Below are positions 1 to 5,118 of a DNA stretch of 5,118 bases, piece after piece. Position numbers and translations under genes: made by a program. Origin of the DNA: Burkholderia sp. (GTDB taxonomy: Bacteria; Pseudomonadota; Gammaproteobacteria; Burkholderiales; Burkholderiaceae); assembly GCA_028292565.1 (NCBI GenBank), contig JAQGMD010000418.1, forward strand, positions 1-5,118, given 5' to 3'. Within the stretch, counting starts at the first letter, position 1, and every line of letters begins with the position of its first letter. Below the pieces are notes generated by a model. That model was given only the letters and a program-made list of their open reading frames with translations. It searched no databases and was not told where the DNA came from.

Positions 1-1073
1 TGCATGCGGTAGTACATCACGACGATGCAGAGGATCATTGCGCCGGACACAAAGCCGTGCGAGATCATCTGGACGATACCGCCCTGCACTTCCATATCAT
101 TAAACATGAATAAGCCGAGCGTCACGAAACCCATGTGGGCAACCGACGAGTAGGCAACCAGTTTTTTCATGTCGGTCTGCACCAATGCGACCAGGCCAAC
201 ATAAATCACGGCGATCAGGGACAGGACGATCATGAATCCGGCCAACGAATGACTCGCATCCGGTGCGATCGGCAGCGAGAACCGCAGAAAGCCGTATGCA
301 CCCAGTTTCAGCATGATTGCGGCCAGCACCACCGAACCGCCGGTCGGCGCTTCTACGTGCGCATCCGGCAGCCAGGTATGCACCGGCCACATCGGCACCT
401 TCACCGCGAAAGCCATCAGGAACGCCAGGAAGATCGGGATCTGCGCATTCAGCGGCAGCGGCAGCTTATGCCAGGCCAGGATATCAAAGCTGCCGCCCGA
501 CTTGAAGTACAGGTACAGGATCGCGACCAGCGTCAGCAAGGAACCGAGCAAGGTGTACAGGAAGAACTTGACCGCAGCGTAGACGCGGTTCGCACCGCCC
601 CATACACCGATGATGATGAACATCGGAATCAGCGTCGATTCGAAGAACACGTAGAACAACATGCCGTCGAGCGCGCAGAACACGCCGATCATCAGGCCTG
701 ACAAAATCAGGAAAGAGCCCATGTATTGGGCAACGCGCTTTTCAATTACTTCCCATCCGGCGATTACCACGATGACTGTGATGAACGCGGTCAGCAGCAC
801 GAACCATAGCGAAATGCCGTCCACACCCAGGAAATAATTGATGTTGAAGCGGTCGATCCAGGCCGCCTTCTCGACGAACTGCATGCCGTGCGCTGAGTTA
901 TCGAAACCACTCAGCAGCGGCAAGGTGACGAGAAAACTGACGACGGAACCGACCAGTGCGAGGCTGCGTGACAGTCCGGGATTCTCGTCGCGGCCGACCG
1001 CGAGAACCAACATGCCGAACAGGATCGGCAACCAGATCGAGAGGCTCAGGAGAGGAAAAGTTGACTGCATCAT
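1..1073 (-). CDS. nuoM: NADH-quinone oxidoreductase subunit M (complex I antiporter-like proton channel), N-terminal part, cut by window edge
   Basis: NuoM is one of the three antiporter-like membrane subunits of complex I and pumps protons across the inner membrane. The frame is open from the ATG at 1073 to the left edge, giving 357 codons of a protein usually near 490-510 residues, so the C-terminus is missing. The translation is very hydrophobic. The family's proton-path residues are visible: Glu145 in FYVFFESTLIPMF, Lys225 in AFAVKVPMWPVHTWLPDAH, and Lys256 in IMLKLGAYGF. By recollection of the family these match E. coli Glu144, Lys234 and Lys265. Two ATG codons lie side by side (1073 and 1070), and the true start could be either. 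The 27 bases between the nuoL stop and this start hold no clear Shine-Dalgarno sequence, so translation may be coupled to nuoL. The identity is secure; only the exact start is open. Confidence 0.97.
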   Translation of the reverse strand, partial: MMQSTFPLLSLSIWLPILFGMLVLAVGRDENPGLSRSLALVGSVVSFLVTLPLLSGFDNSAHGMQFVEKAAWIDRFNINYFLGVDGISLWFVLLTAFITVIVVIAGWEVIEKRVAQYMGSFLILSGLMIGVFCALDGMLFYVFFESTLIPMFIIIGVWGGANRVYAAVKFFLYTLLGSLLTLVAILYLYFKSGGSFDILAWHKLPLPLNAQIPIFLAFLMAFAVKVPMWPVHTWLPDAHVEAPTGGSVVLAAIMLKLGAYGFLRFSLPIAPDASHSLAGFMIVLSLIAVIYVGLVALVQTDMKKLVAYSSVAHMGFVTLGLFMFNDMEVQGGIVQMISHGFVSGAMILCIVVMYYRM

Positions 1074-1091
1074 GGTTATAGTTTGTTTTGC

Positions 1092-1112
1092 TTCGCCAAC
1101 TTATTTGGCAAA
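1092..1112 (-). other. Small inverted repeat spanning the nuoL stop codon
   Basis: On the coding strand, TTTGCCAA and TTGGCGAA can form an 8-bp stem with one G-U wobble around a 5-base loop, and the loop contains the nuoL TAA stop codon. No T-run follows on either strand, so this does not look like a Rho-independent terminator, and nuoM follows at once. It may be chance, or an RNA element affecting processing or coupling between nuoL and nuoM. Confidence 0.35.
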
Positions 1113-3149
1113 CGACGGGAACGGCATGAAATAAACCAGGAAACCCAAAACACCGAGAATCATCACAAATGCGTAGTGATAGATGTATCCCGACTGGGCC
1201 TGACGGATCACGGTCGAGAACCACCCGACGAGTTTCGCACTACCGTTGACGACCAGGCCGTCAATCAGGGTCCGGTCGCCAACCTTCCACAGGCCGTTGC
1301 CGAGTACGCGCGCGCCACCGGCGAACACAGCCTGGTTAATCGCGTCCATGTAGTACTTGTTCTCCAGCAGCGTATGGATCGCGCGGAATTTGGCGTAGAA
1401 CCATGCCGGCACGCGCGGATTCACCATGTAGCAATAGTATGCGGAGACTACACCGGCCAGCGCCAGCCAGAACGGTGCCGTAGTGAGCCCATGCAGGGCC
1501 ATCGCCGTCGCGCCGTGAAACGCGCTGGTCAGTTCTGTCATCGCCGGATGCTTATCGCTGACAAAAATGGCGTCCTTGAAGAAATCTCCGTGCAGCATCG
1601 GTCCGATAGTCAGGAAACCGATCAGCACAGAAGGAATCGCCAGCAGGATCAGCGGCAGTGTGACAACCCAGGGCGCCTCGTGCGGTTTTTCACCCGGCGC
1701 CAGGCCATGGTGCGCTTCATCGCTGTGTTCATCATGGCTATGATCCTGATGCTCGCCGGGATGCGGCTTGCCGAAACGCTCTTCACCGTGGAATACCAGG
1801 AAGTACATGCGGAACGAGTAGAAGGCAGTCACGAACACGCCGGCCAGCACCGCGAAGTTGGCAAAGCCGGCGCCGGGAATGTGCGTCGCATGCACAGCTT
1901 CAATAATGCTGTCCTTCGAATAGAAGCCCGAGAAGAACGGCGTACCGATCAGGGCCAGCGAACCGATCAGGGAGGTAATCCAGGTGATCGGCATGTACTT
2001 GCGCAGACCACCCATGTTGCGGATGTCCTGGTCGTGGTGCATGCCGATGATGACCGCGCCCGCCGCAAGGAACAGCAACGCTTTGAAGAACGCGTGGGTC
2101 ATCAGGTGGAATACACCGATCGAATAAGCCGATGCACCCAACGCGACGGTCATATAGCCGAGCTGCGACAGCGTGGAATAAGCGACAACCCGCTTGATAT
2201 CGTTCTGGATGATGCCGAGGAAGCCCATGAACAGCGCGGTGATCGAACCGATGACCAGCACGAAAGACAATGCGGTGTCGCTCAGTTCAAACAACGGGGA
2301 CATGCGGGCGACCATGAAGATCCCTGCGGTGACCATGGTTGCCGCGTGAATCAGCGCGGAAATCGGTGTCGGGCCTTCCATCGAATCCGGCAGCCAGACG
2401 TGCAGCGGGAATTGCGCGGATTTGCCCATGGCGCCGATGAACAGGCAGATACAGGCGACCGTCAGCAATTGCCAGTCAGTGCCCGGCAAGGTCAGCTGGG
2501 CGAGCTGTTCTTTCTTCGCAAACACGTCGGCGTAGTTCATCGAGCCGGCGTAGGCCAGCAACAAGCCGATGCCGAGGATAAAGCCGAAGTCGCCCACGCG
2601 GTTGACCAGGAAGGCTTTCATGTTCGCGAATATCGCGGTCGGCCGCGTGTACCAGAAACCGATCAGCAGGTAGGAGACAAGGCCGACCGCTTCCCAACCG
2701 AAGAACAGTTGCAGGAAGTTGTTGCCCATCACCAGCATCAGCATCGAAAAGGTGAACAGCGAAATGTAGGAGAAGAAGCGGTTGTAACCGTCGTCCTCCG
2801 CCATGTAGCCGATTGTGTAGATATGCACCATCAACGACACGAAGGTCACCACGCACATCATCATCGCGGTCAGGCTGTCGATCAGGAAGCCGATTTCGAA
2901 GTTGACGTCGCCGACAGTCATCCAGCGATAGACGGTACCGTTAAAGGTAGCGCCATCCATGACCGCGAACAGGGTCTGGATCGAAATAATGAACGCGATC
3001 AGCACGCCCAGTATCGTTACCGTGGTTGTTGTCGCGCGACCGACCTTGTTGCCGAAGAACTTCGTACCTAACAGGCCCGCAATTGCTGCGCCTGCGAGCG
3101 GTGCCAATGGCACCGCGAGTAGAAGGTTGGGGTTGAGTTGACCCGCCAT
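1101..3149 (-). CDS. nuoL: NADH-quinone oxidoreductase subunit L (complex I distal proton channel)
   Basis: NuoL is the most distal antiporter-like proton-pumping subunit of the complex I membrane arm. The protein has 682 residues, longer than the roughly 613 of E. coli. The antiporter-family core is clear: Glu153 in FFGWEAVGLVSYLLIGF, Asp187 in NRVGDFGF, Lys243 in GKSAQFPLHVWLPDSMEGP, His268 in ALIHAATMV, Lys356 in HAFFKALLFL, and Lys412-Asp413 in FYSKDSII. These match the residues shown to matter in NuoL homologues (family knowledge). Between core helices, residues about 463-490 form a hydrophilic His/Asp/Glu-rich loop. The C-terminal part holds the LLENKYYMD motif, then a stretch expected to be the long lateral helix that clamps NuoM and NuoN, and a last membrane helix near 657-677. 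The start at 3149 follows a Shine-Dalgarno-like AAGG with 7 bases spacing, 26 bp after the nuoK stop. No truncation or frameshift is seen. Confidence 0.99.
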   Translation of the reverse strand: MAGQLNPNLLLAVPLAPLAGAAIAGLLGTKFFGNKVGRATTTTVTILGVLIAFIISIQTLFAVMDGATFNGTVYRWMTVGDVNFEIGFLIDSLTAMMMCVVTFVSLMVHIYTIGYMAEDDGYNRFFSYISLFTFSMLMLVMGNNFLQLFFGWEAVGLVSYLLIGFWYTRPTAIFANMKAFLVNRVGDFGFILGIGLLLAYAGSMNYADVFAKKEQLAQLTLPGTDWQLLTVACICLFIGAMGKSAQFPLHVWLPDSMEGPTPISALIHAATMVTAGIFMVARMSPLFELSDTALSFVLVIGSITALFMGFLGIIQNDIKRVVAYSTLSQLGYMTVALGASAYSIGVFHLMTHAFFKALLFLAAGAVIIGMHHDQDIRNMGGLRKYMPITWITSLIGSLALIGTPFFSGFYSKDSIIEAVHATHIPGAGFANFAVLAGVFVTAFYSFRMYFLVFHGEERFGKPHPGEHQDHSHDEHSDEAHHGLAPGEKPHEAPWVVTLPLILLAIPSVLIGFLTIGPMLHGDFFKDAIFVSDKHPAMTELTSAFHGATAMALHGLTTAPFWLALAGVVSAYYCYMVNPRVPAWFYAKFRAIHTLLENKYYMDAINQAVFAGGARVLGNGLWKVGDRTLIDGLVVNGSAKLVGWFSTVIRQAQSGYIYHYAFVMILGVLGFLVYFMPFPSFAK

Positions 3150-3151
3150 AG

Positions 3152-3160
3152 CCTGCCCTT
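3152..3160 (-). promoter_or_regulatory. Ribosome binding site of nuoL
   Basis: The coding strand reads AAGGGCAGG just before the nuoL ATG at 3149. The AAGG core sits 7 bases from the start codon, a normal Shine-Dalgarno distance, and supports this start. The same octamer AGGGCAGG precedes nuoK. Confidence 0.6.
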
Positions 3161-3175
3161 ACGATGTTTTTGTAA

Positions 3176-3484
3176 TTAACCTTTGAGACTGTCGAGGTCT
3201 TCCACATTGATGGTGTCCAGATTACGGAACAGCACCACCAGGATGGCAAGACCAATCGCGGATTCCGCGGCAGCCACAGTAAGGATGAAGAAAACGAAAA
3301 CCTGTCCCGCCGCATCTCCCAGGTAATGGGAGAAGGCGATGAAATTCATGTTCACCGCCAACAGCATCAGCTCAATCGCCATCAGCAACACGATGATGTT
3401 CTTGCGATTGAGGAAAATGCCGACGATGGAGATCGAAAACAGGATTGCGCCCAGGATCAGAAAGTGTGCAAGCGATAAAACCAT
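3176..3484 (-). CDS. nuoK: NADH-quinone oxidoreductase subunit K (complex I membrane subunit)
   Basis: NuoK is a small three-helix inner-membrane subunit, homologous to mitochondrial ND4L and the MrpC-type antiporter subunit. It sits between NuoJ and NuoN and carries part of the charge relay of the membrane arm. The 102-residue length is typical of the family. The two conserved membrane glutamates are present: Glu38 in [11 protein letters not shown] and Glu74 in [12 protein letters not shown], corresponding to E. coli Glu36 and Glu72 (family knowledge). The frame stays open upstream to an ATG at 3574, but that extension would overlap the nuoJ tail, is unlike NuoK and contains no membrane segment. 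The ATG at 3484, preceded by AGGGCAGGG and giving the family N-terminus [12 protein letters not shown], is chosen. It starts 13 bp after the nuoJ stop. Confidence 0.98.
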   Translation of the reverse strand: MVLSLAHFLILGAILFSISIVGIFLNRKNIIVLLMAIELMLLAVNMNFIAFSHYLGDAAGQVFVFFILTVAAAESAIGLAILVVLFRNLDTINVEDLDSLKG

Positions 3485-3490
3485 GATGTG

Positions 3491-3499
3491 CCCTGCCCT
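3491..3499 (-). promoter_or_regulatory. Ribosome binding site of nuoK, overlapping the nuoJ stop codon
   Basis: The coding strand reads AGGGCAGGG, beginning inside the TAG stop of nuoJ. The AGGG nearest the gene lies 6 bases before the nuoK ATG at 3484. It decides the nuoK start against the in-frame upstream ATG at 3574 and suggests translational coupling with nuoJ. Confidence 0.6.
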
Positions 3500-4169
3500 A
3501 TTGTTTTTCTGCTGCCGCAGATGCGGGTTGCGCATTACCGCCGGCATCGCCATTACCGCCGTTGCCATTGGCACGCACGGATTCGGACTTCATGCTGACG
3601 ATGCGAATACGGTCGTTGCGCTTGACCTTGACCGCGTCCGAGGGACTGAAGTACTTGGTATCCTTGCGGCGGCGCATCGTCAGTGCAACCGCGGCCACGA
3701 TCGCCACCAGCAGGATCACCGCGGCAATCTCGAATGCATACACGTATTCGGTAAAGATCAGCTTGCCCAATTCCTTGGTGTCGCCGATGTTTGCCGCGGC
3801 TGCCGGCACCTGCGGCTCGATAGTCCAGAAGCCATGAAGCAGCACAGCGGACATTTCAAGCACGATGACCACGCCCACCGTCGCGGCCAGCGGGAAATAT
3901 CCCCAGAAGTTTTCCCGCATCTTGTCTATGTTGATATCCAACATCATGACCACGAACAGGAATAGCACCATCACGGCGCCTACGTATACGAGCACCAGCA
4001 CGATGGCCAGGAATTCGGCCTTCAACAGAAGCCAGATCCCGGCAGCGGAGAAGAACGACAGCACAAGGAACAGCGCGGCATGCACTGGATTGCGGTCTGT
4101 GATGACGCGGGTCGCGGCGAAAATCAGGATCGCCGAGAACGCGTAGAACAAAGCAGTTTTAAATTCCAT
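3498..4169 (-). CDS. nuoJ: NADH-quinone oxidoreductase subunit J (complex I membrane subunit)
   Basis: NuoJ (ND6 homologue) is a five-helix membrane subunit next to NuoH, NuoA and NuoK. Its third helix is thought to link quinone chemistry to proton pumping. The protein has 223 residues. That third-helix region is clear at about residues 53-78 ([19 protein letters not shown]), including Tyr62 and the glycine-containing VYVGA stretch where the pi-bulge occurs in solved structures. A later segment, [20 protein letters not shown] at about 134-153, fits the conserved last helix. After the membrane part comes a basic patch (RRRKDTK) and then a low-complexity tail at about residues 199-220, rich in Gly, Asn and Ala, which makes the protein longer than E. 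coli NuoJ (about 184). The 70-bp gap before it, 4170-4239, is the largest in the window. Only a weak GGA lies near the start, and I see no convincing promoter there. Confidence 0.97.
   Translation of the reverse strand: MEFKTALFYAFSAILIFAATRVITDRNPVHAALFLVLSFFSAAGIWLLLKAEFLAIVLVLVYVGAVMVLFLFVVMMLDINIDKMRENFWGYFPLAATVGVVIVLEMSAVLLHGFWTIEPQVPAAAANIGDTKELGKLIFTEYVYAFEIAAVILLVAIVAAVALTMRRRKDTKYFSPSDAVKVKRNDRIRIVSMKSESVRANGNGGNGDAGGNAQPASAAAEKQ
3533..3561 (-). repeat. Short imperfect direct repeat in the nuoJ tail
   Basis: The 11-base string CATTACCGCCG (plus strand) occurs at 3533-3543 and again at 3551-3561, an 18-base period equal to six codons. On the coding strand it encodes the Asn/Gly-rich part of the NuoJ C-terminal tail. 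The length may vary between relatives through slippage, but only two units are seen. Confidence 0.5.
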
Positions 4170-4239
4170 AATGAATCCAAAGAGTCGGCCGCAGGATAGC
4201 TTGCCTCCCGCCAGCGAGACTTACCAAACACACGATCGG

Positions 4240-4728
4240 TTAACGATAGGCCGCATCAGCTGCGCGAGCGGCAGCAATGTCTTTTTCGTAACGGTCACCC
4301 ACGGCCAGCAGCATCTCTTTGGTGTAGTAGAGATCGCCACGTTTTTCGCCGTGATATTCGAGAATATTGGTTTCGACGATCGAATCGACCGGGCAGGATT
4401 CTTCGCAGAATCCACAGAATATGCACTTGGTCAGATCGATGTCATAGCGAGTGGTGCGGCGGGTGCCGTCGTCACGCTGCTCGGATTCGATGGTAATCGC
4501 CAACGCCGGGCAGACAGCCTCACATAGTTTGCACGCGATGCAACGCTCTTCCCCGTTCGGGTAGCGGCGCAATGCATGCAGGCCGCGAAAGCGTGGCGAC
4601 TGCGGGGTTTTCTCCTCAGGGAACTGAACCGTGATCTTGCGGGCGAACATATACCGCCCGGTCAGCGCCAGGCCCTTGAGCAACTCTCGGAGCATCAAGC
4701 TACCGAAGAAATCTTTAATGGCTTCCAT
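4240..4728 (-). CDS. nuoI: NADH-quinone oxidoreductase subunit I (complex I 2x[4Fe-4S] ferredoxin-like subunit)
   Basis: NuoI (TYKY homologue) is a peripheral-arm subunit at the membrane interface. It carries clusters N6a and N6b, which pass electrons to N2 in NuoB and on to quinone. The 162-residue protein has both ferredoxin-type motifs intact: Cys63, Cys66, Cys69 and Cys73 in [12 protein letters not shown], and Cys102, Cys105, Cys108 and Cys112 in [12 protein letters not shown]. In the usual crossed pattern the last Cys of each motif ligates the other cluster (family knowledge). The N-terminus, with a Leu-rich stretch and [19 protein letters not shown], is the typical membrane-docking part. 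The C-terminal [18 protein letters not shown] is also characteristic. The ATG at 4728 follows an AAGAGG with 10 bases spacing, 19 bp after the nuoH stop. No abnormality is seen. Confidence 0.99.
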   Translation of the reverse strand: MEAIKDFFGSLMLRELLKGLALTGRYMFARKITVQFPEEKTPQSPRFRGLHALRRYPNGEERCIACKLCEAVCPALAITIESEQRDDGTRRTTRYDIDLTKCIFCGFCEESCPVDSIVETNILEYHGEKRGDLYYTKEMLLAVGDRYEKDIAAARAADAAYR

Positions 4729-4738
4729 GAGCTATCAG

Positions 4739-4744
4739 CCTCTT
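4739..4744 (-). promoter_or_regulatory. Ribosome binding site of nuoI
   Basis: AAGAGG on the coding strand lies 10 bases before the nuoI ATG at 4728, in the 19-bp gap after nuoH. It is a plausible Shine-Dalgarno sequence at slightly long spacing and agrees with the family's expected N-terminus. Confidence 0.5.
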
Positions 4745-4747
4745 CTC

Positions 4748-5118
4748 TTACTTCCAAATATTCCAGGGTGACATGATCCAGACGGCGACGATGACCAGAT
4801 ATGCCAGCGTTAGCGGGATGAATACCTTCCAGCCTAGGCGCATGATCTGGTCATAGCGATAGCGCGGGAACGAGGCGCGCGCCCAGATGAACAATGACAC
4901 GACAAAAAACGTTTTGATGCCCAACCAGATCCAGCCCGGGATGAAGTCGAGGAAAGCAACCGGGGCTGCCCATCCACCGAGGAACATCAGCGATGCCAGG
5001 CAGGAGATCAAAATCATGTTGGCGTTTTCTGCCAGGAAGTACTTCGCTATCTACTTGCCCGTTTATTACACAATGTGACCGGCTACGATCTCGGACTCGC
5101 CCTCCACCTCGTCGACCG
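4748..5118 (-). pseudogene. nuoH: NADH-quinone oxidoreductase subunit H (complex I quinone-site membrane subunit), C-terminal part, reading frame interrupted by three stops
   Basis: NuoH (ND1 homologue) forms much of the quinone chamber and anchors the peripheral arm. Only its last third lies in the window. The frame starts at the right edge with VDEVEGESEIVAGHIV, the conserved acidic loop near the quinone site. It then meets TAA (5068-5066), TAA (5065-5063) and TAG (5053-5051), and continues in the same frame as [21 protein letters not shown] and on to the normal C-terminus. There the [15 protein letters not shown] motif and the final helix ([19 protein letters not shown]) end at a TAA at 4750-4748. 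The spacing between the flanking motifs fits intact NuoH with no insertion or deletion. Restoring the family pattern E-Y-x-G-M-K needs only single-base changes: GAA for TAA, TAT or TAC for TAA, ATG for AAG, AAG for TAG. A separate shorter ORF from the ATG at 5017 (89 codons) would lack the quinone loop. Identity is certain. Whether the gene is truly broken or the sequence is wrong here is undecided, and a sequence error seems more likely. Confidence 0.85.

Noticed and set aside
135..701. A 188-codon plus-strand open frame over nuoM
   Set aside because: It is Arg/Gln/His-rich, has no family resemblance, and lies wholly antisense to a conserved nuoM.
1083..3071. A 662-codon open frame on the plus strand, antisense to almost all of nuoL
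   Set aside because: Its translation is hydrophilic and dominated by Arg, Gln, His and Asp, with no recognisable domain, and it mirrors the codon bias of nuoL. The opposite frame is an unmistakable NuoL with all key residues.
3485..3574. An upstream extension of nuoK to the ATG at 3574
   Set aside because: The extra 30 residues overlap the nuoJ coding tail, have no NuoK similarity and would exceed the family length; the ATG at 3484 has a good ribosome binding site.
3339..3965. A 208-codon plus-strand open frame over nuoK and nuoJ
   Set aside because: It spans two real genes on the other strand and shows no domain or ribosome binding site.
4170..4239. A promoter or small RNA in the nuoI-nuoJ gap
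   Set aside because: A TATCCT could serve as a weak -10 box, but no -35 match lies at proper spacing and no strong hairpin or T-run is present; 70 bp is compatible with a plain operon spacer.
5051..5068. Stop-codon reassignment or recoding to explain the nuoH stops
   Set aside because: Both TAA and TAG are used as normal terminators of neighbouring genes in this window, and no tRNA or recoding structure is seen.
1..5118. A mobile element, CRISPR array, toxin-antitoxin or other accessory system
   Set aside because: The whole window is filled by collinear complex I genes with short spacers; no transposase, terminal inverted repeats or regular repeat-spacer pattern is present.

Overview
The window is a stretch of a bacterial respiratory complex I (NADH:quinone oxidoreductase, NDH-1) operon. 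Every real gene lies on the minus strand, in the usual order nuoH-nuoI-nuoJ-nuoK-nuoL-nuoM read from the right edge to the left edge. The proteins look betaproteobacterial (Burkholderiales-like). Support for this is the long 682-residue NuoL, the 162-residue NuoI with two CxxCxxCxxxCP clusters, the NuoJ tail with an RRRKDTK-type basic patch, and the moderately GC-rich codon use. I cannot name a genus from this alone.

Layout from transcription-upstream (right) to downstream (left): the C-terminal part of nuoH (4748-5118, running off the right edge), nuoI (4240-4728), a 70-bp gap, nuoJ (3498-4169), nuoK (3176-3484), nuoL (1101-3149), and the first 357 codons of nuoM (1-1073, running off the left edge). 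Gaps between genes are 13-70 bp, so the set is almost certainly co-transcribed. I see no promoter, terminator, tRNA, mobile element or CRISPR array, and no gene-free stretch over 300 bases.

The gene products work as one machine. NuoI carries the last iron-sulfur clusters of the electron chain (N6a/N6b) and hands electrons towards the quinone site formed partly by NuoH. NuoJ and NuoK form the membrane link that relays the resulting conformational and charge change. NuoM and NuoL are the distal antiporter-like proton pumps, tied together by NuoL's long lateral helix. The key charged residues expected in NuoK, NuoL and NuoM are all present.

The one striking anomaly is in nuoH. Three in-frame stop codons (TAA, TAA, TAG) fall within 18 bases at 5051-5068, inside a perfectly collinear reading frame with recognisable NuoH sequence on both sides and no indel. 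Either the sequence is wrong in this short patch, or this copy of a normally indispensable subunit is broken. Apart from that this is an ordinary housekeeping locus, and I found no convincing sign of a novel system.
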